A stretch of DNA of 64,000 bases from Ardenticatenaceae bacterium (GTDB lineage: Bacteria > Chloroflexota > Anaerolineae > Promineifilales > Promineifilaceae): assembly GCA_020634565.1 (NCBI GenBank), contig JACKBN010000003.1, forward strand, positions 434,001 to 498,000. The letters are read 5' to 3'. Below the pieces are notes generated by a model. The model searched no databases. It saw nothing but the letters and a program-made list of their open reading frames with translations, and was not told where the DNA came from. Made by a program: the position numbers and the translations under genes. The stretch's first letter is position 1, and each line of letters begins with the position of its first letter. Below, one piece after another: positions 51,894 through 61,150 of the stretch.

Positions 51894-52148
51894 TCAAATG
51901 CCAGAATCGCGCCACTCGTCTCGTTCTTTGTTTAGGTATTCTTGCGGATTGATGTTTTGCCAAACATCATAGTGGAGGCCAGCAAGATAGGTCGCAATAT
52001 CCTGAGGCTTTGGTTGTAAAATTAGAAGATCGCCTTGTTTATCTAGCAACAATTCATCTCCTGGTTTTAGGCCGAGCTGCTGGCATAGTTTACTGCCAAG
52101 TGAAATGTGGTGATCATGATCAAGTTTTAGGCTGGTTTTGTTTTTCAT
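51894..52148 (-). CDS. AbrB/SpoVT-like small DNA-binding protein
   Basis: The 84-aa protein has an N-terminal swapped-hairpin-type motif: TSLKLDHDHHISLGSKLCQQ, then LGLKPGDELLLDKQGDLLIL. This is the AbrB/MazE pattern of antitoxins and transition regulators. The C-terminal half (YLAGLHYDVWQNINPQEYL) is acidic and helical, as in antitoxins that embrace a toxin. No toxin gene is next to it, since QueG follows upstream on the same strand, so it may be an orphan antitoxin. Confidence 0.75.
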   Translation of the reverse strand: MKNKTSLKLDHDHHISLGSKLCQQLGLKPGDELLLDKQGDLLILQPKPQDIATYLAGLHYDVWQNINPQEYLNKERDEWRDSGI

Positions 52149-52183
52149 GGCACTCTCGCTTGGTTTTTTGAAGAGGCAGCTTA

Positions 52184-53359
52184 CTATTTTCCCTTACCAA
52201 AAGCAAGCTCTTGCAGAACGGCCGTATCCCCCTCCACATCCCGCAATTTTGCCAACGCTAACCTGGCTGCCTCGCCGCCAATTTGCTGCAAGGCCCAGAC
52301 GGCGTGGCCACGGATGATTGGTTCAGGGTCGGTGAGTAAATTGGTGAGGGCAGGAACGGCCGTTTCTGATCCCCAATTCCCCGCGGCCACGCACGCATTT
52401 CGTACCAGCCGGGTGCGCTTGATACGCTTGATGGGGCTGTGGGTAAAGCGCTCATTGAAGCTGGCATTGTCCAGCGTGAGCAGCTCTAGCAGCGGTGGGG
52501 CGACGCTGTCCCATTCGTGCGGCGGGTAAAAGGCAGGTTCCTGCGTAGGCTGGGCAAAGCGGTTGAACGGGCAGACGATTTGGCAAATGTCGCAGCCGTA
52601 GATCCAGTTGTTTAGTAACGGCCGTATTTCCCGCGGAATCCACCCTTTTAGCTCAATCGTCAGGTAAGAGATGCAGCGGCGCGCGTCCAGCACGTACGGT
52701 TGGGGGAAGGCGTTGGTGGGGCAGGCGTCCAGGCAGCGGTGGCAACTGCCGCAGGAGGGCATAGAGGAGATTTGAGACTGGAGATTAGAGATTAGCCCAG
52801 TCTCCAGTCTCAAATCTCTAATCTCCAAAGTCGTTAAAATTTCGCCCAAAAAGAAAAAAGAGCCGCGTTTGGGGGCAATCAGCATGGTGTTTTTGCCGGT
52901 AAAGCCGAGACCGGACGCGGCGGCGTGGTCGCGTTCCAGAATGGCACCGGTGTCTACGTATACTTTGGTGGCCACGTCGCTGCCCGATTTTTGCGCTTGG
53001 AGCCAGGTGGCAAGCTCTTCCAGGCGAGGCGTCATCACATCGTGGTAATCGACGTTCCAGGCGTAGTTGGAGATGCGGCCCCGGCTGGGATCATTGGCGA
53101 TGGCTGGCGGAACGGGCACGGTGCTGTAGCTCAGCCCGACACAGATAATTGTCTGTACGCCGGGCAGAATGACGTTGAGGTCTTGCCGCCTGGCCAACCG
53201 GTCCGGGCGGGCGAGGTAGCCCATCTGGCCATGCATCTCGGCATCGATCCAGCGCAGGTAGGCATGCAGGTTGGGGCTGGGAACGGCCGTTACGACCCCC
53301 ACCATATCAAAGCCTAAATCTTGCGCTTTTTGCTTTAGTTGCTCTATCAGATCAGCCAT
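52184..53359 (-). CDS. queG: Epoxyqueuosine reductase with an in-frame palindromic insertion
   Basis: The 391-aa enzyme makes queuosine from epoxyqueuosine in tRNA, using cobalamin and two [4Fe-4S] clusters. VDTGAILERDHAAASGLGF holds the catalytic Asp. The clusters are bound by CGSCHRCLDACP and CDICQIVCPFN. A HEAT-like tail follows. Just before the first cluster, residues about 178-199 (LEIRDLRLETG to SQISS) are encoded by an 18-bp-arm palindrome (52767-52818) that matches no conserved part of the family and is shared with trmD. The reading frame stays open, so the enzyme may still work. Confidence 0.92.
   Translation of the reverse strand: MADLIEQLKQKAQDLGFDMVGVVTAVPSPNLHAYLRWIDAEMHGQMGYLARPDRLARRQDLNVILPGVQTIICVGLSYSTVPVPPAIANDPSRGRISNYAWNVDYHDVMTPRLEELATWLQAQKSGSDVATKVYVDTGAILERDHAAASGLGFTGKNTMLIAPKRGSFFFLGEILTTLEIRDLRLETGLISNLQSQISSMPSCGSCHRCLDACPTNAFPQPYVLDARRCISYLTIELKGWIPREIRPLLNNWIYGCDICQIVCPFNRFAQPTQEPAFYPPHEWDSVAPPLLELLTLDNASFNERFTHSPIKRIKRTRLVRNACVAAGNWGSETAVPALTNLLTDPEPIIRGHAVWALQQIGGEAARLALAKLRDVEGDTAVLQELAFGKGK
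52767..52818. repeat. In-frame palindromic element inside queG
   Basis: Perfect 18-bp arms GAGATTTGAGACTGGAGA (52767-52784) and its inverse (52801-52818) surround a 16-base spacer. A 22-base block (52774-52795) recurs in trmD with one mismatch. Confidence 0.9.
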
Positions 53360-53418
53360 GACTCAATCGTAAAGCGGCACCTCATAATCGTCAATCGCCA
53401 CAATTTATAATTGCGTGT

Positions 53419-53424
53419 TATAAT
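53419..53424 (+). promoter_or_regulatory. TATAAT -10 box of the partner-switching operon
   Basis: A perfect TATAAT, followed by TTTGCC as at rfbD, lies 43 bases before the GTG start of the first STAS gene. No good -35 box is seen at 17 bases. Confidence 0.5.
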
Positions 53425-53466
53425 TTTGCCACGATTTTTACCGACTGGATGTAGGAGGAACTTTTT

Positions 53467-53814
53467 GTGAGCGATACAGCGATGAACTTCAGTGTAGAAT
53501 CCATGAAGCGGGTGGACCTGGTAACGGTGAGCGGTCGGATTGACAGCAGCAATGCCTCCGATTTTGAAGGCAATCTCAGGGAGCTAACGGGCAACGGCCG
53601 TAGCAATCTGGTGCTGAATCTGGCCGGTGTGACGTATATGAGCAGCGCGGGTCTGCGCGCCCTGGTCTCTACGCTTAAAGAGTGCAAAAAACGAAGTGGC
53701 GATGTACGCATTGCCACACCGTCTGAGCGTGTAGCCGAGGTGCTAACCCTGGCTGGCTTGGATACGCTCTTTCAGGTTTATGATGACGACGCGGCTGCTG
53801 TCGGCAGCTTCTAG
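53467..53814 (+). CDS. STAS-domain anti-sigma factor antagonist
   Basis: The 115-aa protein is a single STAS domain. VTVSGRIDSSNASDFEGNL and LNLAGVTYMSSAGLRALVST carry the conserved Ser (SSAG) that is phosphorylated by RsbW-type kinases in partner switching. The start is GTG at 53467 because AGGAGG lies 8 bases upstream. It begins a five-gene run with RsbW-like, STAS, phosphatase and LOG genes. Confidence 0.9.
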   Translation: MSDTAMNFSVESMKRVDLVTVSGRIDSSNASDFEGNLRELTGNGRSNLVLNLAGVTYMSSAGLRALVSTLKECKKRSGDVRIATPSERVAEVLTLAGLDTLFQVYDDDAAAVGSF

Positions 53815-53870
53815 TTTACGGCCGTAGGGGGTAGAAATAATGTCTGCCCCTTACCCCTTTTATTCCTCAT

Positions 53871-54311
53871 ATGGGTGACAAACACGTCCAGACTTTTCCC
53901 GGACGTTACGATGAAATTCAGAAGATCTGCCAGTTTGTGGCGGATGGTGCAGCTGAGTGTGGTCTGGATCCGACCGCTGTTTTTCACATTGAGCTGGCGT
54001 GTGATGAAGCTTGCACCAATGTGATTGAGCATGCCTACGGCGGCGAAGACGCGGGCAGTATTCGCGTTGGTTGGCAGTTGCAGAACGGCAATTTCATCAT
54101 CACCATTCACGATAACGGCCGTTCCTTTGACCCCAACGATGTGCCCAAACCGACCTTACCCAATAACTCGGATGATGCAGCCCCGCCAAATATTGATGAA
54201 GTTAAAGTGGGGGGGCTGGGTATCCATTTTATGGAGCAGCTCATGGATGAGGTGACGTTTGCCTTTGATGGCAAGGCAGGCAACACGCTCACCATGATGA
54301 AGAAGAAATGA
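53871..54311 (+). CDS. RsbW-like serine kinase / anti-sigma regulator
   Basis: The 146-aa protein has a GHKL ATPase fold. The N-box ELACDEACTNVIEHAYGG, the G1 box IHDNGRSFDP and the G2 box GGLGIHFMEQLMDEV are clear. It should phosphorylate the STAS proteins on both sides and bind a target regulator when they are phosphorylated. Its stop overlaps the next gene's start by 4 bases. Confidence 0.9.
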   Translation: MGDKHVQTFPGRYDEIQKICQFVADGAAECGLDPTAVFHIELACDEACTNVIEHAYGGEDAGSIRVGWQLQNGNFIITIHDNGRSFDPNDVPKPTLPNNSDDAAPPNIDEVKVGGLGIHFMEQLMDEVTFAFDGKAGNTLTMMKKK

Positions 54312-54655
54312 TGCATATCTGGCAAGAAGCAGTGGACAATGACATCTGGTTGGTAGGGGTAAACGGCCGTTTAGACCAAACCCTCAATCCTGATCTGGAA
54401 CAAGAACTCACCACCCTGCTAGACGATGGCAAAAACCGGCTGATTGTGGACATGAGCCACACCAGCTACATCAACAGCGGTGGCTTGCGCACTCTGGTAA
54501 CTGGCTGGCGCAAAGCCCGCCAGCAGGATGGCACGCTCGTGCTGTGCGGCCTTAACGACCGCCTGCAAGAAATCTTCGGCATGGTTGGCTTTGACCAACT
54601 CTTCCAGATATATCCTGATCGAAAGGCTGCCCAGGACAGCTTAACGCACACCTGA
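54308..54655 (+). CDS. Second STAS-domain protein
   Basis: The 115-aa protein is a STAS domain (LVGVNGRLDQTLNPDLEQEL, then IVDMSHTSYINSGGLRTLVT). The phosphorylatable Ser is in INSGG. It resembles the first STAS protein (53467) but is clearly diverged. A tandem ATGATG gives two possible starts. Overlap with the RsbW-like gene suggests coupled translation. Confidence 0.88.
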   Translation: MMHIWQEAVDNDIWLVGVNGRLDQTLNPDLEQELTTLLDDGKNRLIVDMSHTSYINSGGLRTLVTGWRKARQQDGTLVLCGLNDRLQEIFGMVGFDQLFQIYPDRKAAQDSLTHT

Positions 54656-54669
54656 AACACGATCCTTTC

Positions 54670-57657
54670 ATGATTTACATAGCCACACCAGCAGCAGCTT
54701 TGGCGCAAATTAAAGACGGTCTTTCATGGCCGTCTATTTCGTTTGCGCTGCTTGTCGGCGCGTTGGCGCTTTCGGCTTACATTTTGCTGCGCCGCTACCG
54801 CTCCCGCCAAATGCTTATCGAGCGTATTACCGAACTGGAGGCGCTAAGCGGTGCGGGGCGTGCGTTGGTAGCCGCTCAAATGGATGTGGACGCGCTGGCG
54901 GAACTCATTGCCAACGAATCGGGGCAGGTGATAGATAATCGCACCTTTCAGGTGGGGCTGTTTGAGGAAAACGAATACCATATTCTCTATTGGAAGATTC
55001 GCGGTGTGCGTCAGGAAACGCCGCAAACCTTTGATCTGCGGGAAGAAGGGGGCATTATCAGCTGGGTGCGCGAGACAAAAAGCCCCTTGCTGGTGCATGA
55101 TTTTCAGCGGGAGATAGATTCGCTGCCCGCCCGCCCACGCTACATTAGCAACTCACCCCCGCGTTCGGCCATCTTCATCCCCCTGGTTAGCGGCAACGAC
55201 ACGATTGGCATTGTGGCGGCGCAAAGCGCGCAGCCCAATCGCTTTAGCGAAGAGGATATGCGCCGCCTCACCATTTTGGCCAACCAGGCCGCGGCGGCTA
55301 TTGCTCATGCCCAGCTGTTTGCTCAGGAGCGCCGTCGGGCGGCCCATTTGGAACTGGTGGGGCAAATTGGCTTGGAAATCAGCAAGGTGCAAAACCAGGA
55401 CGAGATTTTTAGCCAGGTGGTGGAGCTCACCCAAAAAACGTTCGATTTTCATCTGGTTTCCATTTTTGGCATCGATCCGGTGACCGGTGACATTGTGATC
55501 CAGGCCAGCAGCGGGCCGGAAGTTTTTACCGATGATTGGCGCATTGCCCCCGGCTATGGCTTGATTGGTACGGCCGTTTCCAAGCGGCAAACCATCATCA
55601 GCAACAACACCGCAGAAGATGAGTTGTTCGTCTCCCAGGATAATCCGCTGGAGAACAGCACCCGGGCCGAAATGGCAGTACCGCTCATCGTGGATGGGGA
55701 AGTGGTGGGCGTGCTGGACGTGCAAAGCCCCAAAGCCGGCATCTTTACCCGCATTGAAAAGATGACGCTGGAGGCGCTGGCCTCCGAGATTGCCATCTCC
55801 ATTACCAAGCTGCGACAGCTGGCCCGGCAGCGAGAGCAGGCGTGGCTGACCACGGCCCAGCTGCAAGTGGCCGAAGCGGTTAGCCGCAGCAGTGATTTGG
55901 AAGAGATTCTTACGGCCGTTAATCGTCTCACTGTTATGCTCGCTGGAGTGCCCTTTTGCGTCATTTTGCTGTGGGATGAAGAAACGGCCGTTTATCGCGG
56001 CACGCCCAGCACTGGTTTTACGCCGGAAGGAACCGAACTCATTCAGGGGCAGCGCCTAAAAATAGGCGATTGGCCCGCGCTGGATGCCGTGCATGTGGGC
56101 CAGGAGCGCATCACCACCAAAAAAGTTCCACCCTGGCTGCGCCATCTGGAAGACAAACGGTCATTGCCCCGACAGCTCATCTTGCTGCCGGTCAGCACCC
56201 TCAACAACAACATGGGCGTGATGATCGTGAGCGATGAAGCGCCGACCCGTGACCACACCGATGTGCTGCAAACGCCCGGTCGCCGCGAGGAACTGCTGGA
56301 CAGCATCAGCCAGCAGCTGGCCCGCGGCCTGGAAAACTGGCATCTGCGTAATGCTCAACAGGAAGAGGCGTGGGTCAACACGGCCCTGTTCCAGGTAGCG
56401 GCGGCTGTTAACAGCCTCATTGAGCTAGATGAAATTCTGGATACGATTGCCCGGCTGGTACCGATGCTGGTCGGGGTGGAGTCCTGCATCATTCTCATTT
56501 GGGATGAGGAACAGCAGCATTTTTCGCCCGGTCCCAGCTTTGGCATTAACGAGATGGGGCGGGGCTTGCTGGAAACCTTGGCGCTGGACCAGGAAGAGTT
56601 TGAAGATATTGCGCCGCGTCTCTCCAGCTCGATGTCGCCCACTGGCACCTATTATGTGATTCAGCTGCCGGATTGGTTAGAAAAGGTGCTGGGTACTGAG
56701 CGGGCGTTTGCCTTTCCGCTCAATGCGCGGGGGCAGTTGGTGGGGGCAATGGTGGTTGGATCGTTGATGGAAAACGGCCGTTCCCTGTCCGCACGTCGCC
56801 TCAACATCCTTACTGGCATTGCTCATCAGGCGGCAACGGCCGTTGTGAACCACCACCTTTACCAGGAAGCCGCTGAGCGCAATCGGCTGGAGCGTGAACT
56901 GGACGTGGCGCGTGGCATTCAAGCCAGCCTTATTCCGCCCGGTAATCCTAAAATCCCCGGCTGTTCGGTGTCGGGTTATTGGCAGGCTGCCCGCCAGGTC
57001 AGCGGCGACTTTTATGATTTTATTCCGCTGCGAGACGGCAGTTGGGGCATTGTGGTAGCCGATGTGGCCGACAAAGGCATTCCGGCGGCGCTGTTTATGG
57101 CCCTTTGCCGCACCATTTTGCGCGCCGTGGCCATTAGTCGAGTCGATCCGGCCGAAGCGCTGATGCGCGCCAACGAGATCATCGACCAGGATACGCAGTC
57201 TGATCTGTTTGTTACCGTTTTTTACGCTATTTGGGACCCCGAATCTGGCAAGATTTGTTACGCCAATGCGGGGCACAATCCGCCCTTGCTGCTGCGCCAT
57301 GATGGCAGCTCTACTTTGCTAACCCAACATGGCATGGCGTTGGGCATCTTGCCAGACATTGAGATGCACAGCCATACCATCCACTTTTCGCCGGGCGATA
57401 CGCTGCTGCTTTATACCGACGGGGTCACCGAGGCGATCAACGCGGATATGGATGAATTTGGGCTGGATCGTCTGAGACATGCTGTGAACCACACGCGCTA
57501 TACCGATGCCGACCATATTACCAAAAGCATCACCCGCGCCATTCAAAGCCATGCCGGCGACACGCCCCAATTTGATGACATTACGCTGGTTGTGGTAAAA
57601 CGAGAGGCGATAAAAAACAAGAAGCGTAGTGAGCAACGTGAAAAGAGACGGGTATGA
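54670..57657 (+). CDS. GAF-domain SpoIIE/RsbU-type PP2C phosphatase
   Basis: The 995-aa protein has one N-terminal membrane helix (ISFALLVGALALSAYILL), then about four GAF-like sensor segments (including SPPRSAIFIPLVSGNDTIGI and AEMAVPLIVDGEVVGVLDVQ). The C-terminal SpoIIE phosphatase domain has VSGDFYDFIPL, VVADVADKGIPAALFMALCR, YANAGHNPPLLL and LLLYTDGVTEAIN. It should dephosphorylate the STAS proteins on sensing a signal, and so release the RsbW-like target. It is the sensory input of the operon. It overlaps the LOG gene by 4 bases. Confidence 0.92.
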   Translation: MIYIATPAAALAQIKDGLSWPSISFALLVGALALSAYILLRRYRSRQMLIERITELEALSGAGRALVAAQMDVDALAELIANESGQVIDNRTFQVGLFEENEYHILYWKIRGVRQETPQTFDLREEGGIISWVRETKSPLLVHDFQREIDSLPARPRYISNSPPRSAIFIPLVSGNDTIGIVAAQSAQPNRFSEEDMRRLTILANQAAAAIAHAQLFAQERRRAAHLELVGQIGLEISKVQNQDEIFSQVVELTQKTFDFHLVSIFGIDPVTGDIVIQASSGPEVFTDDWRIAPGYGLIGTAVSKRQTIISNNTAEDELFVSQDNPLENSTRAEMAVPLIVDGEVVGVLDVQSPKAGIFTRIEKMTLEALASEIAISITKLRQLARQREQAWLTTAQLQVAEAVSRSSDLEEILTAVNRLTVMLAGVPFCVILLWDEETAVYRGTPSTGFTPEGTELIQGQRLKIGDWPALDAVHVGQERITTKKVPPWLRHLEDKRSLPRQLILLPVSTLNNNMGVMIVSDEAPTRDHTDVLQTPGRREELLDSISQQLARGLENWHLRNAQQEEAWVNTALFQVAAAVNSLIELDEILDTIARLVPMLVGVESCIILIWDEEQQHFSPGPSFGINEMGRGLLETLALDQEEFEDIAPRLSSSMSPTGTYYVIQLPDWLEKVLGTERAFAFPLNARGQLVGAMVVGSLMENGRSLSARRLNILTGIAHQAATAVVNHHLYQEAAERNRLERELDVARGIQASLIPPGNPKIPGCSVSGYWQAARQVSGDFYDFIPLRDGSWGIVVADVADKGIPAALFMALCRTILRAVAISRVDPAEALMRANEIIDQDTQSDLFVTVFYAIWDPESGKICYANAGHNPPLLLRHDGSSTLLTQHGMALGILPDIEMHSHTIHFSPGDTLLLYTDGVTEAINADMDEFGLDRLRHAVNHTRYTDADHITKSITRAIQSHAGDTPQFDDITLVVVKREAIKNKKRSEQREKRRV

Positions 57658-58457
57658 GCAATCCAGGCAATAAAAACGACAATCCCAACATTAATCGCGC
57701 GGCGCGAACGGGCCGACGCACCGAAGATGAGCGTCTGCTGGCGGGGCCAGCGTTAGGCGAGACGCCTTTTTACAAAACAGACACCTGGCGGGTGATGCGC
57801 ATTATGGGTGAATTTGTGGAGGGGTTTGATGCGCTGGCGGAGTTGGGTACGGCCGTTACCATTTTCGGCTCGGCGCGGACAAAACCGGGGGATGCGCATT
57901 ATGAAACGGCCGTTGCCGTGGCCAAAACCTTGGGCGAAGCAGGCTTTAACATCATTACTGGTGGTGGACCCGGCATTATGGAAGCGGGTAACAAGGGAGC
58001 CAAATTGGCGGGCGTCCAATCCGTTGGTCTGAACGTTGAACTGCCCTTTGAGCAGCACCTCAATCCCTACGTGGACTTGTCCATTGATTTTCGCTACTTT
58101 TTCGCTCGCAAGGTCATGTTGGTCAAATATGCGCAAGCCTTTGTTATTTTCCCTGGTGGCTTTGGCACGATGGACGAACTGTTTGAGGCGTTGACCCTTA
58201 TTCAGACGGGCAAGGTGCAAAATTTCCCTGTGGTGCTGTTTGATACCAGCTATTGGGGTGGCCTGGTTGATTGGCTCAAAAACAGCATGCTGCCCGGTGG
58301 TAAAATTGCTGCCGAAGATTTGGATCTGCTCATTCTCACCGATTCAGCCGAAGAGGCGCGGGACGCGATTGTGCGCAGTTTGCAGGATCAGGGGTGGCGT
58401 TTTCAGCAAGAAGAAGGTGCCAGAATGGTGGCGCGTCGGGCGTATGGCAATCAATAA
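57654..58457 (+). CDS. LOG family / TIGR00730 Rossmann-fold protein
   Basis: The 267-aa protein has the LOG motifs GGGPGIMEAGNKGA and FPGGFGTMDELFEALT. These are the nucleotide and phosphoribohydrolase signatures of the lonely-guy family (cytokinin-type nucleoside 5'-monophosphate hydrolases), here in the longer form with a ~60-aa N-terminal extension. Its link to the phosphatase (ATGA overlap) suggests joint control, but the substrate is not known. Confidence 0.9.
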   Translation: MSNPGNKNDNPNINRAARTGRRTEDERLLAGPALGETPFYKTDTWRVMRIMGEFVEGFDALAELGTAVTIFGSARTKPGDAHYETAVAVAKTLGEAGFNIITGGGPGIMEAGNKGAKLAGVQSVGLNVELPFEQHLNPYVDLSIDFRYFFARKVMLVKYAQAFVIFPGGFGTMDELFEALTLIQTGKVQNFPVVLFDTSYWGGLVDWLKNSMLPGGKIAAEDLDLLILTDSAEEARDAIVRSLQDQGWRFQQEEGARMVARRAYGNQ

Positions 58458-58631
58458 ACCAAAATTTACGGTTGATTTATTCGTTTTTCGCCAAAATTTT
58501 GTAAATTAGGCTATTGTCAATTCCAGTTTTAACCCCTACGCTATAGGTACGATGGTCCGGTTGGGAACCAAAATGGCCAAACCATCGTTATCTTTTGGAC
58601 TTCTATCAACCATTCACGAATGTAAGAGATT

Positions 58632-61079
58632 ATGACTCCAGAAAAAATTGGTCGTTATGAAATAAAACAAGAGATTGGGCGCGGCGGCATGGCCACCGTT
58701 TACGAGGCATATGATCCTCGATTTGAACGGACGGTGGCGCTAAAGATGCTGCCGCGTGAATTTATGCACGAAGCAGAGTTTAGAGCGCGTTTCACCCGTG
58801 AAGCGCGGACCATCGCCACGTTGGAGCATCCTGCCATTGTGCCAGTTTACGATTTTGGCGAGGAAGATGGTCAGCCGTTCCTGGTGATGCGTTTGATGAC
58901 GGGCGGCTCGCTGTCGGATAGATTGGCTGAGGGGCCAATTCCCATTGACGAAGCGGCCGTTATTCTTAAGCGGCTTGGTTCGGCTTTGGATCGGGCGCAC
59001 AGCATGGGCATCATCCACCGAGATTTGAAGCCGAGCAACGTGTTGTTTGACCAATACGGCGACGCCTTTTTGGCGGACTTTGGCATTGTGCATGTTTCCT
59101 CCTCCACCAATGCGCTGACGGCAAGCGGCAGCCTGGTGGGAACCCCCACGTACATGAGTCCGGAACAGGTGTATGGCGACAAGACGCTAGACGGCCGTTC
59201 CGATATTTATGCCCTCGGTGTCATCCTTTTCCAGATGTTGACGGGCGCGACTCCGTACGACGCCGATACGCCGGCCCGCATGATGATGAAACACGTCATG
59301 GACCCGGTGCCAGAGATTTTAAGCGTGCGGCCCGATTTGCCGCCCGCCTGCAATGAAATTATTAGTAAAGCGATGGCCAAAGAGCGGGATGAACGTTTTT
59401 CTTCCGCTACTGATTTGTCCACAGCTTTAACCGCCATTACCGAAAAAGGGTTGGCAAGACCCACCATGGAGCGGTTGGAAGAAGAGCTCAGCGAGATGCA
59501 GGCGGAGCTGATGGAAGATACGCCTGCTCCTGTAACACCTGTTCGAGCAACGGCCGTTCCCCTGGATACCGCCACCGCCGTGAAAGATGTGCCCCCACCG
59601 CCACCGCCGCCCACTGCCTCAACCGGGCCGGTGAGCTTCCCCACGCCCACGCCCGTGCCGCCGGGACAAATCAGCGGTGGTGGGGTGCCTAAATGGATTT
59701 GGGGTGTGGTTGGTTTGCTGGTGCTCATTTGCATCGGTGGCGCCATTGCCGCCTACTCCATCCTTACGTCAGATGATGGGGCCCTGTTTGGCGGCGATCC
59801 CACCAACACACCGCAGCCCGATGAGGATGAAGAAGAGATCGTAGACGAAGAAGCCACGGCCGAGGCGATTGCTGCTCGGGAGACGGAAGAAGCCGTTGTG
59901 GTACCCACTGAGACGACAGAAGCGCCCACGGAGACGCCCGTGCCACCCACCATACCGCCCACGCGTGAAGAAGCTGCGCCTACGCCAGACGCGTTGGCCA
60001 CCCGCCAAAGCGCTGAAGCAACTCGGTTGGCTTCTGCCGAGGCTACTGGCATAGCCAATCCGCCGCCACCGCCACCACGCAGCAATTTAACGGCCGTTTT
60101 CGGCCCAATAGATGGCACCATTCCGCATGACAATGACGATTTCATCGAAACCGTCTATGCTGATGCTAGTCCGGCTGACTTCATTATGCGTGCCGAAATT
60201 GTGAATCCTTATGGGCCAGGAACGGGCGGTTGGGATTTTGGCCTGATTTTCCGGCAAAGCGATGTGGATAGTGAAATGCGCCTTGTGGTGCGCTCCGATG
60301 GTTTGTGGACGCTCAACGACCGCACACCGGGTACGGATAACTTTGTGCAAGAAGGCGATGTCGCTCGCCAACTGAATCTGGATGCAAATGGGTCCAATAG
60401 TTTTGAGATGATTGCTGCTGGCGATGTTGGTTTCTTCTTTCTGAATGGCGAATTTATCTCCCAGCTTGACCTTTCAGCCCACACCAGCTCCGGCGACATT
60501 GCTTTAGGGACCGGTTTTTATGGGTCTGATGAAATCAATGGTCAGATTACGCCGTACCGGGGTTTTGGTTTGTGGCCCGTCAATTTGGTCTATGGTCCTG
60601 GCAATGGTGAACTGGTTCACGTTATTGATGATCTCATCAAGCTCGAGTCTGCCAATGTGGACGAGGTGAACTTTATGGTTGAGGCCACCTTCACCAATCC
60701 TTTTGCCGCTTCCGTCAATGATTGGGATTATGGCTTCTCATTGCGCACCAACGGTTCTTACAAATATTGGCTGGTGGTAGGCTCTGAAGGCACCTGGGAG
60801 CTGGCTGATCGCCAGGGCAGTGTGGATGATGAAGTGACGGTCGGGGAAGGTGACTTGTTTAACCTGAACCTGGGCGCCAATGAAACCAATCATTTGCGAG
60901 TGATTGCCTGGGGCAACACAGGGTTCTTCTTCGTCAATGACGAGTTTATCAGCAAGCTCGATTTGTCAGGCAACCAGGATTCAGGCGATATTGAAGTGAT
61001 TACTGCTTTCTACTTTGATCATGAAATTGAAGGGGAAGCGACGGGATATGCCGACTTCAACATTATTCCGCTGCCCTAA
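58632..61079 (+). CDS. Hanks-type Ser/Thr kinase receptor with two extracellular beta domains
   Basis: The 815-aa protein has an N-terminal kinase domain (GRGGMATVYEAYD, catalytic Lys38, HRDLKPSN with Asp131, DFG 149-151, SDIYALGVILFQMLTG). A Pro/Thr-rich linker and a membrane helix (about 355-377) follow. Outside, an acidic linker leads to two repeats of a jelly-roll-like domain. Compare DFGLIFRQSDVDSEMRLVV, GFFFLNGEFISQLDLS with DYGFSLRTNGSYKYWLVV, GFFFVNDEFISKLDLSG. It probably senses an external ligand and signals inside. The 174-base gap before it has a small hairpin (ACGATGGT/ACCATCGT) near 58548. A terminator follows the gene. Confidence 0.92.
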   Translation: MTPEKIGRYEIKQEIGRGGMATVYEAYDPRFERTVALKMLPREFMHEAEFRARFTREARTIATLEHPAIVPVYDFGEEDGQPFLVMRLMTGGSLSDRLAEGPIPIDEAAVILKRLGSALDRAHSMGIIHRDLKPSNVLFDQYGDAFLADFGIVHVSSSTNALTASGSLVGTPTYMSPEQVYGDKTLDGRSDIYALGVILFQMLTGATPYDADTPARMMMKHVMDPVPEILSVRPDLPPACNEIISKAMAKERDERFSSATDLSTALTAITEKGLARPTMERLEEELSEMQAELMEDTPAPVTPVRATAVPLDTATAVKDVPPPPPPPTASTGPVSFPTPTPVPPGQISGGGVPKWIWGVVGLLVLICIGGAIAAYSILTSDDGALFGGDPTNTPQPDEDEEEIVDEEATAEAIAARETEEAVVVPTETTEAPTETPVPPTIPPTREEAAPTPDALATRQSAEATRLASAEATGIANPPPPPPRSNLTAVFGPIDGTIPHDNDDFIETVYADASPADFIMRAEIVNPYGPGTGGWDFGLIFRQSDVDSEMRLVVRSDGLWTLNDRTPGTDNFVQEGDVARQLNLDANGSNSFEMIAAGDVGFFFLNGEFISQLDLSAHTSSGDIALGTGFYGSDEINGQITPYRGFGLWPVNLVYGPGNGELVHVIDDLIKLESANVDEVNFMVEATFTNPFAASVNDWDYGFSLRTNGSYKYWLVVGSEGTWELADRQGSVDDEVTVGEGDLFNLNLGANETNHLRVIAWGNTGFFFVNDEFISKLDLSGNQDSGDIEVITAFYFDHEIEGEATGYADFNIIPLP

Positions 61080-61106
61080 ACACGGCTAAATTTCTACAGT
61101 AGATTG

Positions 61107-61149
61107 ACAAACTGCCCAAGGCCTCAGGCTTTGGGCAGTTTGTGTTTTA
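61107..61149 (+). terminator. Rho-independent terminator after the kinase
   Basis: ACAAACTGCCCAA (61107-61119) and TTGGGCAGTTTGT (61131-61143) form a perfect 13-bp stem, extended by GGCC/GGCT pairing with one G-T, then GTTTT. Confidence 0.88.
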
Positions 61150-61150
61150 A

